From: Neopararhizobium haloflavum
GTDB taxonomy: Bacteria; Pseudomonadota; Alphaproteobacteria; Rhizobiales; Rhizobiaceae
NCBI RefSeq assembly: GCF_002750855.1
Contig: NZ_NWUC01000006.1
Location: forward strand, 248,001 to 312,000
Length of the DNA stretch: 64,000 nt
Direction of reading: 5' to 3'
The position numbers and the translations under genes are program-made. The notes beneath the pieces are model-generated. The model had not been told where the DNA came from. It made no database searches and saw only the letters and a program-made list of their open reading frames with translations. How positions within the stretch are numbered: position 1 is the first letter of the stretch; each line of letters starts with the position of its first letter. Shown here one piece after another: positions 1 to 8,229 of the stretch.

Positions 1-478
1 CCGCTGTAATCTGCTCGCTGAGCCGCAGGTCGTCGGGATTGAGAGTATCCAGATCGTAGGTCGTGGTTTGCACGAAACTATCGCCTGCCGGTGTCGGAAA
101 GTCGGGGATTTCTCCACCCTGCGGATCGGAAAGCGACAGCAAGATGGGCCCGTACTGTCCGGCCGCTTCGGCAAGCTCCACGACGCCATCGCCATCGGCG
201 TCCTGATCGAGCGTCGGTGAAACGGAATTCTGGACGCTGCCATCATCGGCGACGGCGAAACCGTGTATGTGCTGAGGGTGCGGCTGACCGGCCTCAACGC
301 CTTTGCCAGTGGTGAGGACCGTCAGCGTCTGCGCGTCTGAATCGATAGCGATGAGTGCGCCGCCCGTGGCGCCTGAATTGTTGAGCGTTGTCAGATTGAC
401 CTTGAAAAAGGCATCGGCATCCAGAAGCAGGTTGTACGCCTCGCCGAGGCTTCCGAGTTTTGCCGTGTCGATTGCCAT
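1..478 (-). CDS. CHRD-like protein with acidic Ca-binding-type loop, partial (C-terminus outside window)
   Basis: The frame opens at ATG 478 behind a strong ribosome site (GGAGGAGA, 7 bp spacer) and runs open through 159 codons off the left edge, so only the N-terminal part is visible. There is no obvious N-terminal signal peptide. Residues 67-72 read HPQHIH, like the histidine cluster of CHRD-type domains, and residues 91-101 (DQDADGDGVVE) form an EF-hand-like or thrombospondin-3-like acidic loop. Such N-termini occur on large exported calcium-binding proteins of alphaproteobacteria, and the missing part may carry RTX or DUF4214 modules like the two other proteins in this window; that is inference. 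No enzymatic role can be assigned. Confidence 0.7.
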   Translation of the reverse strand, partial: MAIDTAKLGSLGEAYNLLLDADAFFKVNLTTLNNSGATGGALIAIDSDAQTLTVLTTGKGVEAGQPHPQHIHGFAVADDGSVQNSVSPTLDQDADGDGVVELAEAAGQYGPILLSLSDPQGGEIPDFPTPAGDSFVQTTTYDLDTLNPDDLRLSEQITA

Positions 479-613
479 TCTTGGTTCTCCTCCGGTTTGT
501 GAAAAATCATGGCGCATGGAACTCCATGCACGCATGCAACCGAAGGTATACGCAGGCAGGAGACCTAGGGTTTCAGGGTCGTGCCGCCGAAATCGTCTCG
601 GCAGCAAACGAAT

Positions 614-645
614 GAGCCCGCCGCTCAGGGGAAAGCGACGGGCTC
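614..645 (-). terminator. candidate terminator after nudC
   Basis: A 7-bp perfect stem GAGCCCG/CGGGCTC (614-620 with 639-645) with an inner GCT/AGC pair is followed on the minus strand by ATTCGTTT. It lies about 70 bp beyond the nudC stop. The T tract is weak, so this is a modest call. Confidence 0.4.
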
Positions 646-711
646 GGGGAGGTCATTCGATTGATATGAACATAATGCGGCAGAGCCGATTAGGTTCCAT
701 CGGCGCTGTCG

Positions 712-1677
712 TCAGCCAATCCCGACCCAGTCGCGCAGCAGCCGGTTGGCGATCGTGCCGTCATTGGCCGTCGTCAGTTCGTTCGGAATCCGCTGCAGGA
801 GGCGCGCCGCCTCCTTCCGCGTGACCCACCGGCAGTCTTCCAGTTCTTCGCGATCAAGGTCGATGTCGACGCTTTTCGCCTCGGCGTAGAAACCGATCAT
901 GATGGAGTGCGGGATCGGCCAGGGCTGGCTGGCGTGATAGCGCACCCGCCCGATGGTTATTCCGGCTTCCTCCAGGGTCTCGCGGCGCACCGCGTCTTCC
1001 ATCGTTTCGCCCGGTTCGAGAAAACCGGCCAGGCAAGAGTAGAAACCGGTGGGGAAATGCGGACTACGCCCGAGAAGGCATCGGTCGCCGGCTTCGTCGA
1101 TGGTCAGCATGATGACCACCGGATCGGTGCGCGGAAAGATCAGCGCGCCGCACCCGCCGCTCTCTGGTGCGCAGCGGCGTCGATAGCCGCCCGCTTCGCT
1201 CACGGTCTTTCGGCCGCACGTCCCGCAGAACTGGGCCGACTGGGACCAGTTGATGAGGCTTGCCGCCTGGGCTATCTCGCCGACGGTCGCCGCGTCGAAA
1301 CCCCCATCCGCATAGACCGCCCTCGGTGTCGTCATCGCAAAGCCCGATGGAAGCTGCTCTTCCATGATGCCTAGAGGGAGTGCCATTCGCGCCGCGCCGT
1401 CGGGGTCGTAGCCGAGCACGATCGCGCCGCCATGGTCCGGCACGCACGCTTCGGCGCTCTGCAGCGACAAGAGCGGCGAGGGAGCCACGCCGTTGGTCGC
1501 CAGCACGAGCCGGCGCGCGGCAAAGCCGTAGCAACGGGTGCGCGGATCGTTGAATGCCCGCGCGAGGCATTCGGGATCGCGATATTCGGACTGGCGATCG
1601 ATGCGGTTGCCGGCAAAGGCCAGAAGGGCGCTGGCCTCGGGGCCGCGAGCCGATTCTTCGAAGAAACTGACTGGCAT
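712..1677 (-). CDS. nudC: NADH pyrophosphatase (Nudix hydrolase)
   Basis: NudC hydrolyses NAD(H) to NMN(H) and AMP and in other bacteria decaps NAD-capped RNA. The middle of the protein has a zinc ribbon (CGTCG... with a second pair C...C before the FPRTDP segment), followed by a perfect Nudix box GX5EX7REX2EEXG (GFLEPGE, then RETLEEAGI). Length (321 aa) fits the family. The ATG at 1677 is chosen; a TTG at 1686 in the same frame overlaps the stop of the upstream HIT gene (TTGA) and would add three residues. Either way the two genes are translationally coupled and probably form a nucleotide-hydrolase operon. Confidence 0.9.
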   Translation of the reverse strand: MPVSFFEESARGPEASALLAFAGNRIDRQSEYRDPECLARAFNDPRTRCYGFAARRLVLATNGVAPSPLLSLQSAEACVPDHGGAIVLGYDPDGAARMALPLGIMEEQLPSGFAMTTPRAVYADGGFDAATVGEIAQAASLINWSQSAQFCGTCGRKTVSEAGGYRRRCAPESGGCGALIFPRTDPVVIMLTIDEAGDRCLLGRSPHFPTGFYSCLAGFLEPGETMEDAVRRETLEEAGITIGRVRYHASQPWPIPHSIMIGFYAEAKSVDIDLDREELEDCRWVTRKEAARLLQRIPNELTTANDGTIANRLLRDWVGIG

Positions 1678-1682
1678 GGCGA

Positions 1683-2087
1683 TCAAAGCTGGTCGAGAAT
1701 TTTGGTCACGATCGCACGGTCGTCCCCGTGGTCATAGGGCTCGCCTGTGCCATGGCCCCAGACCGGACCCGGCCATGCGGGGTCACCCTCGTTTCGTGCC
1801 ACCACGTGAATGTGCAATTGGCTCACCATGTTCCCGAGTGCGCCGATATTCAGCTTCTGGCAGCCGGTCGCCGTCTTCATCGCTTTTGCGGCGAGCGACA
1901 TTTCGAAGGTCAGCATGGTCTGGTCGAGCGGTGTGAGGTCGTGCAGTTCCAGGATGTCAGCCCGTTGCGGCACCAGGATCATCCATGGCCAACGACGATC
2001 GTTCATCAGGCGCATCGCGCAAAGCCCGAGCGAGGTCATGGGCAGGGTGTCGCGCTCAAGCCTTGGGTCGAGCGTCCATTTGGTCAT
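1683..2087 (-). CDS. HIT family protein
   Basis: A 134-aa histidine-triad nucleotide-binding protein, of the class that hydrolyses or transfers NMPs from dinucleoside polyphosphates or adenylated substrates. The signature near residue 93 reads QLHIHVVAR, so the middle (nucleophilic) and last His of the triad are kept and the first position is Gln, a variant I know from alphaproteobacterial HIT proteins. It ends with the conserved WPGPVWG and a GxP-like tail. The start at 2087 is supported by AAGGAGA just upstream. The stop overlaps the possible TTG start of nudC. A much longer frame on the same strand continues upstream but is only the antisense of dnaX. Confidence 0.88.
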   Translation of the reverse strand: MTKWTLDPRLERDTLPMTSLGLCAMRLMNDRRWPWMILVPQRADILELHDLTPLDQTMLTFEMSLAAKAMKTATGCQKLNIGALGNMVSQLHIHVVARNEGDPAWPGPVWGHGTGEPYDHGDDRAIVTKILDQL

Positions 2088-2217
2088 CGTCGCATCTCCT
2101 TGGCGCTCGGCCCCTCGCCGATCAGCCCGAACCTCACCAATGGGCCGGATCCTTTGGCGATGGATATGAGTTTTTTCGCCCTCCGGCTTGCAATTGGCAA
2201 GCCTTTTGACGATATCG

Positions 2218-2320
2218 GGGCCGGGAGGTTGGTGGTGGACGAGCCACTCGCCAACCGGGTCAGGTCCGGAAGGAAGCAGCCCTAACGAGCCACGGCACGG
2301 GTCACTGTGCCAGCCTCCCA
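2218..2320 (+). ncRNA. ffs: signal recognition particle RNA (4.5S type)
   Basis: The hallmark SRP RNA core GGTCAGGTCCGGAAGGAAGC lies at 2258-2277 and continues into AGCCCTAACGAG, the conserved domain IV loop that binds Ffh. Flanking segments GGGAGG (about 2223-2228) and CCTCCC (about 2314-2319) can pair to close a hairpin of about 100 nt, the short bacterial form. The position immediately upstream of dnaX is typical of Rhizobiales. The exact ends are estimated from the closing stem. Confidence 0.92.
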
Positions 2321-2507
2321 CCTGCTTGCCCGGCAACGGGCGCCATCTGCCCGACGCAGATACCGCTTTGCCGTGGATCATGCTGCGTTGACCCCAAGGT
2401 GGCCTCGGGCGAAGATGGCTGACCCGCTGGTTCGCAACCGAGGACAAGAAGCTGCCGATGAAGGTCTCTCGCAAGCTATTTCGTTCCAGCGACAGCTGCT
2501 GCCTCTG

Positions 2508-4385
2508 ATGGCCGATATGGAACGCAGCATGTGGGATGAGGCGAGCCCGCCGGATGGCCAGCCGGCTGAATATCGCGTTCTCGCCCGCAAGTACCGCCCC
2601 AAGGATTTCACCGATCTGATCGGCCAGGAGCCGATGGTGCGAACGCTGACCAACGCGTTCCGCACCGGCCGCATCGCCCAGGCCTACATGCTTACGGGCG
2701 TTCGCGGCGTGGGCAAGACGACCACCGCCCGTATCCTCGCGCGCGCACTGAACTACCGCACCGATACGGTCGATGAACCGAGCATCGATCTGGCAAGGTC
2801 GGGAGATCACTGCAAGGCGATCATCGAGGGGCGCCATGTCGACGTCATCGAGATGGATGCCGCCTCGCACACGGGCATCGACGATATCCGCGAGATCATC
2901 GAGCAGGTGCGCTATCGCCCGGTGTCGGCGCGCTACAAGGTCTATATCATCGACGAGGTCCACATGCTTTCGACGCAGGCCTTCAACGGCTTGCTGAAGA
3001 CGCTTGAGGAGCCGCCGCCGCACGTCAAGTTCATCTTCGCCACGACGGAAATCCGGAAGGTGCCGATCACGGTTCTGTCGCGCTGCCAGCGCTTCGACCT
3101 GCGCCGCATCGACGCCGGGCTTCTGGTCGAGCATTTCCGCCGCATCGCCGATGCCGAGAAGGTCGAAGCCGACGATCTCGCCCTGTCCATGATCGCTCGT
3201 GCTGCGGAGGGCTCCGTGCGGGACGGCCTCTCGCTGATGGACCAGGCGATCGCCCATGGCGGCGGCCGCATCGAAGCCGACGCCGTGCGCTCGATGCTGG
3301 GCCTGGCGGATCGTGGCCGCGTCATCGATCTCTTTGCACATATTGCCGGTGGCGACGTGGCGGCCGCGCTCGCCGAATTTCGCGATCAGTACGATTCGGG
3401 CGCAAACCCGCCGGTGGTCCTGACCGATCTTGCCGATTTCACGCACCTGGTCACGCGGTTGAAATTCGTGCCCCAGGCAGCAAACGACCCTTCGCTCAGT
3501 GAGGCGGAACGTTCACGCGGCGGAGAACTCGCGGGCAAGCTCGGCGTCCCGGTGTTGTCGCGGCTGTGGCAGATGCTGTTGAAGGGCATCAGCGAAACGG
3601 AAGGCTCGAACCGGCCGTATTCGTCGGCAGAGATGGTCCTCATCCGGCTGACGCATGCGGCGCATCTTCCCTCCCCGGAGGATGCGGCCCGGCAGGTGCA
3701 GGCACTCGCCGATGGTGGGCAAGGGGTAGCCGTCCCCGGAGCGCCCTCCGGCTCGCCCGCCGGATCTTCGATGTCGACGAGCGTTGCGAGCGCGCCGCGC
3801 AGCGAGCCGGCGCCGCCGGCAAGCCAGCCGCCTCCGCATCGGCCCGCGCAGGCATCAAGCCAGCGCATGCAGCTTGTCGCGCAACCTGCCCCCGAGCCCG
3901 AGGCAGTTGCTGTCCCTCATCCCGAAGCGCCGTCGCCGGTTGTCTCCATGACCATCGACGATATCGTGGATCTGGCGACCGAAAACCGCGACATCAAGCT
4001 CAAGACACTCGTTCGAACCTGCGTCAGGCCGGTCAGCATCGAAGCGGGACGACTTGAGGTAAGCTTGACGGACGAAGCGCCGAAATCGCTGCTCGGCGAT
4101 CTCGGTGTCGCGCTGGAAAAATGGACCGGCCAGCGTTGGATGGTGACGCTTAGCCGCGAGACCGGTGCGCCCACCGTGGCGGAAGCCGAAGCGGCCGAAC
4201 GCGACACCCGCGTGCGCAGCGCACGCGAGGATCCGGACGTCGCTGCCATCCTCGAGCGCTTTCCGGGCGCCCGGATCACCGACGTCAGGATCACCGCCGA
4301 AGAGGCTCCGGACGAAATGCTGCAGTCGGAGGAAGGCGATGTGCTTCCCGCCGGCGACCAGGAAAACGAGACCGAGGGCGAGTGA
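2508..4385 (+). CDS. dnaX: DNA polymerase III subunits tau/gamma
   Basis: Clamp-loader ATPase that loads the beta clamp and, as tau, couples the polymerase to the helicase. The Walker A motif GVRGVGKTTT is at residues 64-73, Walker B reads IIDEVHML, and an SRC motif (LSRCQRF) supplies the arginine finger. Only one cysteine (in DHCKAI) remains where enteric DnaX has a four-Cys zinc module; rhizobial homologues share this. A Pro/Ala-rich linker (about residues 405-475) precedes the C-terminal polymerase-binding domain. The frame is open from 2307, but homologous N-termini begin shortly before YRVLARKYRPKDF, so ATG 2508 (or 2517) is chosen; no strong ribosome site settles it. Confidence 0.93.
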   Translation: MADMERSMWDEASPPDGQPAEYRVLARKYRPKDFTDLIGQEPMVRTLTNAFRTGRIAQAYMLTGVRGVGKTTTARILARALNYRTDTVDEPSIDLARSGDHCKAIIEGRHVDVIEMDAASHTGIDDIREIIEQVRYRPVSARYKVYIIDEVHMLSTQAFNGLLKTLEEPPPHVKFIFATTEIRKVPITVLSRCQRFDLRRIDAGLLVEHFRRIADAEKVEADDLALSMIARAAEGSVRDGLSLMDQAIAHGGGRIEADAVRSMLGLADRGRVIDLFAHIAGGDVAAALAEFRDQYDSGANPPVVLTDLADFTHLVTRLKFVPQAANDPSLSEAERSRGGELAGKLGVPVLSRLWQMLLKGISETEGSNRPYSSAEMVLIRLTHAAHLPSPEDAARQVQALADGGQGVAVPGAPSGSPAGSSMSTSVASAPRSEPAPPASQPPPHRPAQASSQRMQLVAQPAPEPEAVAVPHPEAPSPVVSMTIDDIVDLATENRDIKLKTLVRTCVRPVSIEAGRLEVSLTDEAPKSLLGDLGVALEKWTGQRWMVTLSRETGAPTVAEAEAAERDTRVRSAREDPDVAAILERFPGARITDVRITAEEAPDEMLQSEEGDVLPAGDQENETEGE

Positions 4386-4421
4386 ACCGCCCTGCGACAA
4401 CACGAAAACGGGAGACCGACC

Positions 4422-4745
4422 ATGCGTGACCTGATGGGCATGATGGGCAAAGTGAAGGAAATGCAGGAGAAGATGGGCGCGCTCCAGGAGGAGATCGCCG
4501 CGCTCGAGGTCGAGGGCACCGCCGGTGGCGGACTGGTCACGGTTCGTTTGAACGGCAAGGGCGTCATGCTCGGCCTCAAGGTCGATCCATCGCTGTTCCG
4601 CGAGGAAGAAATCGAGGTGCTGGAAGACCTGATCATGGCCGCCCACAACGACGCCAAGGCCAAGGCCGAGGCGGAGATGCAGAAGAAGACGCAGGACCTC
4701 ACGGCCGGGCTGCCGATCCCGCCGGGCATGAAGCTGCCGTTCTGA
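4422..4745 (+). CDS. ybaB: YbaB/EbfC family nucleoid-associated protein
   Basis: A 107-aa DNA-binding dimer of the YbaB/EbfC family. It shows the usual N-terminal amphipathic coiled coil ([18 protein letters not shown]) and the family core with a GGGLVTV segment. It lies 36 bp after dnaX behind GGGAGA, so the two are very likely cotranscribed. In most relatives recR follows directly, but here about 2 kb of unrelated DNA intervenes. Confidence 0.92.
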   Translation: MRDLMGMMGKVKEMQEKMGALQEEIAALEVEGTAGGGLVTVRLNGKGVMLGLKVDPSLFREEEIEVLEDLIMAAHNDAKAKAEAEMQKKTQDLTAGLPIPPGMKLPF

Positions 4746-4755
4746 TCGAGCCGAT

Positions 4756-5388
4756 CTACGACGGACATGGCTCTGCAAGATCCGGGTCTTCGTAGTGCTC
4801 CTTGTAAGAGGCGATGAGCCGGTCGATCGCCTGGCGTGTCACCTGGTTGTGACGCTGCGAAAATCCGAGCGATGCCACCATCTTCCAGTGCCCGTACATC
4901 AGGCTGACGAAGAGAAAGCCGATTTCCCGGCACGCCGTCTGCGGCAGATCGGGATGGGACAGCTGGATTTCGTGCGCCACCGTATGATGCAGCAGGGAGT
5001 ATTGTTCGTAGAGATTGCGGCGAACCCGGTCCGAACCGGCGGCGAGCGCGAACATGGCGTCGTAGATTTCGTCATCCTCGGGTTTGGCGAGGTCATCCTT
5101 GGCCAGCGCATTGAAATAGAAATCGAGAAAGACCGACAGACGCTCGCGCTTGTCGGCCGCGATGATGCCTTTCATCAGGCGGTCGCGATAAACGGCGGCG
5201 AGCCCGTCGCACACCGCAACCATCAACTCTTCGGGATCTGCGAAGTAGTGGCGGATAAGCTGTCGCGACAGACCGGCTTCCGAGGCGATCGTGTCATAAG
5301 GCGGCAAGGGCAGACCGCGCTTCTTCATCGCGGCCATGGCTGCCTGGATGATCTCCGGCTTGCGGAATTCGGCCACGGGTCTCGGCAT
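4756..5388 (-). CDS. TetR family transcriptional regulator
   Basis: About 210 aa. The N-terminal helix-turn-helix (IIQAAMAAMKK..., YDTIASEAGLSRQLIRHYF, about residues 12-48) is typical of TetR, and the C-terminal ligand domain is unassigned. It is convergent with ybaB (11 bp between stops) and divergent from the DUF4214 gene at 5668, so that gene is a natural candidate target; this is inference from position. The start is ATG 5388; a GTG three bases earlier also fits. It belongs to the two-gene insert separating ybaB from recR. Confidence 0.85.
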   Translation of the reverse strand: MPRPVAEFRKPEIIQAAMAAMKKRGLPLPPYDTIASEAGLSRQLIRHYFADPEELMVAVCDGLAAVYRDRLMKGIIAADKRERLSVFLDFYFNALAKDDLAKPEDDEIYDAMFALAAGSDRVRRNLYEQYSLLHHTVAHEIQLSHPDLPQTACREIGFLFVSLMYGHWKMVASLGFSQRHNQVTRQAIDRLIASYKEHYEDPDLAEPCPS

Positions 5389-5667
5389 CACGATGTCCGT
5401 TGATCAGGAATCGGTAAATCGAACCGCATCGACGCAATCAGCACCCAGTCGTCGGTGCGCCCCTTTATGGGATGCTCTGCCATCTCTGTCCATCCGCCAG
5501 CGTCGTTGCGGGGTGACAAGAACAACCATCCGTTGCACTCTGTCGGCGGGTCTGTTCAGCATGAGTTCATCGGTGCCGGTGTCCAATAAGCCATGATCGG
5601 CGGGAACGGGTACTGCGTTTGGCGCGTTTCCTGCCGTTGAAAAAAAACGTTCTTGGAGAGTGGATAA

Positions 5668-6633
5668 ATGGCTCAGGTCGACCTTTGGCAACCCTTCGAT
5701 ATGCTCGGCTTCGCTGGCTTTCAGGGAGACATTTATGAGGCTGGGGGCAGCCGCATCGTCGTTTCGAATGGCGTCCACACGGCATATTACTACGGCAGCT
5801 TCAGCTACGATTATTACGGCGACGTATACGGCACGCTCAACGCCGTCGATTATTATGAGGGCAACACGCTGACATTCGCTGCGGACGATTTCGCAGTCGA
5901 TGCCAACGACTTCGCCTATCTGGTCAACACGAACCAGGCGCAGACGGCGATTGATTTCGTCATGGCCGGCAATGATGTCGTTGAAGGATCCAACGGTGAT
6001 GACGTCATCACCGCCTATACTGGCAACGACACGCTTTATGGCAACGATGGCGACGACGAATTCTTCGCCGGCGCCGGAGCCAACGATATCGATGGCGGAC
6101 GCGGCCTCGACTTTGCAAATTACCGCGCGGACTCCTTCGATTTCGATATTCAGTTCACCGACGGAGCGGTGATCGTCACCAACAACCGGAATATCGATGA
6201 TCGACTGTTCAACGTCGAGCGGATCGACTTCGACGACGCGACTTTGGCGCTCGATCTCAGCGGCAACGCCGGCCAGGCGTTCCGCATCTATGAAGCCGCA
6301 TTCGGTCGTTCCCCCGGCGAATCCGAAGTCGGCTATTGGATCAACAGCATGGATGATGGCTGGTCGCTTGAGCAAGTCTCTGCACGCTTTATCGACACGC
6401 CGGAATTCGCCGCGCTTTATGGGTCCAATCCAACCAATTCCGACTTTGTCGACCGCATTTATTTCAACGTGCTTGACCGTGAGAGCGATGCTGGCGGCGC
6501 TGCCTATTGGGAAGGCCAGTTGAATTCCGGCGCCATGTCGGACGCCGAGGTTCTGGCGCGCATTTCGGAAAGTCCGGAAAACGTTGCCGCCGTCTATCCG
6601 GAAATCGCCGACGGCATCTGGTACACGGTCTGA
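5668..6633 (+). CDS. DUF4214 domain protein with short RTX-like repeat, copy A
   Basis: A 321-aa acidic protein with three parts: an unnamed N-terminal module (about residues 1-98, with TAYYYG at 38-43), a short RTX-like calcium-binding stretch (about 101-145: GSNGDDVI, GNDTLYGNDGDDEF), and a C-terminal DUF4214 domain (about 198-321) ending GIWYTV. There is no N-terminal signal peptide, as expected for type I secretion, where the signal is C-terminal; export is inferred, and no T1SS genes are in view. The ATG follows GGAGAG. It is collinear along its whole length with the protein at 30222-31184. Function is unknown, perhaps surface or matrix. Confidence 0.85.
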   Translation: MAQVDLWQPFDMLGFAGFQGDIYEAGGSRIVVSNGVHTAYYYGSFSYDYYGDVYGTLNAVDYYEGNTLTFAADDFAVDANDFAYLVNTNQAQTAIDFVMAGNDVVEGSNGDDVITAYTGNDTLYGNDGDDEFFAGAGANDIDGGRGLDFANYRADSFDFDIQFTDGAVIVTNNRNIDDRLFNVERIDFDDATLALDLSGNAGQAFRIYEAAFGRSPGESEVGYWINSMDDGWSLEQVSARFIDTPEFAALYGSNPTNSDFVDRIYFNVLDRESDAGGAAYWEGQLNSGAMSDAEVLARISESPENVAAVYPEIADGIWYTV

Positions 6634-6638
6634 CCGCA

Positions 6639-6676
6639 GGCGGGCTGCCCTGCCAAGGGGTGGCCCGCCGATTTTC
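6639..6676 (+). terminator. terminator after DUF4214 copy A
   Basis: A perfect 7-bp stem GGCGGGC/GCCCGCC (6639-6645 with 6663-6669), with further inner pairing, is followed by GATTTT. It starts 6 bp after the stop codon. Confidence 0.55.
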
Positions 6677-6734
6677 GGTAGGCTGCGCCGGCTCGGCGAT
6701 TTCTTCGCGCGATGACTTGCGCTAAATGACGCCC

Positions 6735-7340
6735 ATGGCAAAGCGCGTTACCGGTCCCGAAATCGAAAAACTCATCCAGCTTCTGGCACGGGTCCCCGGC
6801 CTTGGCCCGCGATCGGCGCGTCGTGCCGCGCTCCATCTCATCAAGAAGAAGGAGCAGCTGCTTGGGCCGCTGTCGGACGCCTTGAGCGAGGCGCGTGACA
6901 AGGTGCGGATATGCGGTAGGTGCGGCAACGTCGATACGGCCGACCCCTGCACGGTCTGCACCGACCCGAATCGCGACCAGTCGGTGGTGATCGTGGTCGA
7001 GGATGTCGCCGATCTCTGGGCGCTCGAACGCGCCAACGCGATGAATGCGGCCTATCACGTTCTCGGCGGAACCTTGTCGCCGCTCGACGGTATCGGGCCG
7101 GACGATCTCAACATCGCCGGCCTCATCGACCGCGTGACCGCCGGTGGCATCAGCGAGATCATCATCGCCGTGAACGCGACGGTCGAGGGGCAGACGACGG
7201 CCCACTATATCATCGACAGGTTGGAGGGTCTCGCCGTGCGCATCACGCGTCTGGCCCATGGCGTGCCGGTGGGCGGCGAGCTCGATTATCTCGATGAGGG
7301 CACGTTGTCGGCGGCGATAAGGGCGCGAACGACGTTCTGA
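6735..7340 (+). CDS. recR: recombination mediator RecR
   Basis: RecR works with RecO/RecF to load RecA at gaps. The protein starts [13 protein letters not shown], the conserved family N-terminus, with the helix-hairpin-helix segment [14 protein letters not shown]. The C4 zinc finger CGRCG...CTVC is near residues 56-70 and is followed by the Toprim domain ([12 protein letters not shown]). About 201 aa, normal length. An upstream in-frame ATG at 6726 is not needed. It is usually contiguous with ybaB; here it probably needs its own promoter because a terminator-like hairpin lies between it and the inserted gene. Confidence 0.95.
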   Translation: MAKRVTGPEIEKLIQLLARVPGLGPRSARRAALHLIKKKEQLLGPLSDALSEARDKVRICGRCGNVDTADPCTVCTDPNRDQSVVIVVEDVADLWALERANAMNAAYHVLGGTLSPLDGIGPDDLNIAGLIDRVTAGGISEIIIAVNATVEGQTTAHYIIDRLEGLAVRITRLAHGVPVGGELDYLDEGTLSAAIRARTTF

Positions 7341-7350
7341 CCGCCGCACG

Positions 7351-7386
7351 AAAAAGCCGCCGACCATCACTGGCCGGCGGCTTCGT
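7351..7386 (-). terminator. bidirectional terminator between recR and the DUF1236 gene
   Basis: Stem AGCCGCCG/CGGCGGCT (7355-7362 with 7375-7382). Read on the minus strand it is followed by TTTTT (complement of 7351-7355), a good intrinsic terminator for the minus-strand gene. Read on the plus strand the tail is only TTCGTC, so it serves recR less well. Confidence 0.7.
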
Positions 7387-7403
7387 CAAACGAACCCCTG
7401 GGA

Positions 7404-8084
7404 TCAACGATAAACGTAGACGATCTGGCGATTGCTCGGATCGACCAGAACGGGCTGGCTGTTCACGTTGACATAGCGGTAATCGTAGTCGGGAACCTCG
7501 GTCAGGGCGACCGTCTCGGGTACCTGTGCACCGACGACGACTTCGCCTTCGAGATAGACGGGTTCGACCTGGTTGGACTGAACGTAGGTCGTGACGTTTT
7601 CCGGCGGATCGATGATTGCGCCGCTCGCGCCGCCTGCCGCCGCACCCGCGACACCGCCGACAACCGCGCCGATCGGGCCGCCGATGAGGGCACCGGCAAC
7701 CGCACCGCTCGCACCGCCCATGACGGCGCCATCGTCGCCGCTGCCTTCGTCATAGGTGGTAACAGGCACTCCCATATCCTGGTAGCGTTCGGTCACGACG
7801 ACCGTTTCGCCCGACATGTCCGCGGCAAGATAGTCCGAATAGGCCCATCCTTCGCCGGCCGGAGTGGTGACGGTGCACCATTTGCTGCCATCGATGCAGC
7901 CGTTGATCGTCGCCTGTTCCCCGGCATTGATCACGCCGGTCACCGGATATTGCGGGCCGGGGCCGGAGCGGATGTTGAGATCGGTCGTTGCCGAAGCGGT
8001 CGACTGGGCAAAGGCCGCGCCCGATGCGATGAGAGTCACGCCGAGCACTGTTGCCGACGCCAGCTTGGTGAATGTGTGGCTCAT
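7404..8084 (-). CDS. SH3 and DUF1236 domain envelope protein
   Basis: About 226 aa, beginning with a Sec signal peptide (SATVLGVTLIASGAAFA, cleavage near residue 25). A bacterial SH3 domain follows (LNIRSGPGPQYPVTGVI...WCTV...GWAYSDYL), then a glycine-zipper stretch rich in GA/GG steps (about residues 115-155), and a C-terminal DUF1236 module (YRYVNVNSQPVLVDPSNRQ). Proteins of this make-up are common in Rhizobiales and are presumed periplasmic or envelope-bound. ATG 8084 is preferred because GGAGA lies just upstream and the signal peptide starts there; the frame itself is open further. Confidence 0.85.
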   Translation of the reverse strand: MSHTFTKLASATVLGVTLIASGAAFAQSTASATTDLNIRSGPGPQYPVTGVINAGEQATINGCIDGSKWCTVTTPAGEGWAYSDYLAADMSGETVVVTERYQDMGVPVTTYDEGSGDDGAVMGGASGAVAGALIGGPIGAVVGGVAGAAAGGASGAIIDPPENVTTYVQSNQVEPVYLEGEVVVGAQVPETVALTEVPDYDYRYVNVNSQPVLVDPSNRQIVYVYR

Positions 8085-8229
8085 GGGGAAATCTCCAGTT
8101 GTTGTTGTTCTTGCCGTCCCTTCGCCCCAAGAACGACAGTCGGGCCACTTCGTTCCACGTCCTCTTTCGCGGTGACCAGCCCTCAACTACGGTCGTCAGA
8201 CTGAATCGGAACGTTGAAGGAGGCCGCAT

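Noticed and set aside
2088-3446. Long minus-strand open frame extending the HIT protein upstream
   Set aside because: It is antisense to dnaX. The HIT domain begins at ATG 2087 with a good ribosome site, and the upstream part has no domain.
5404-6741. 445-codon minus-strand open frame opposite DUF4214 copy A
   Set aside because: The translation mirrors the RTX/DUF4214 gene, and a similar antisense frame exists opposite copy B, as expected from shared codon bias.
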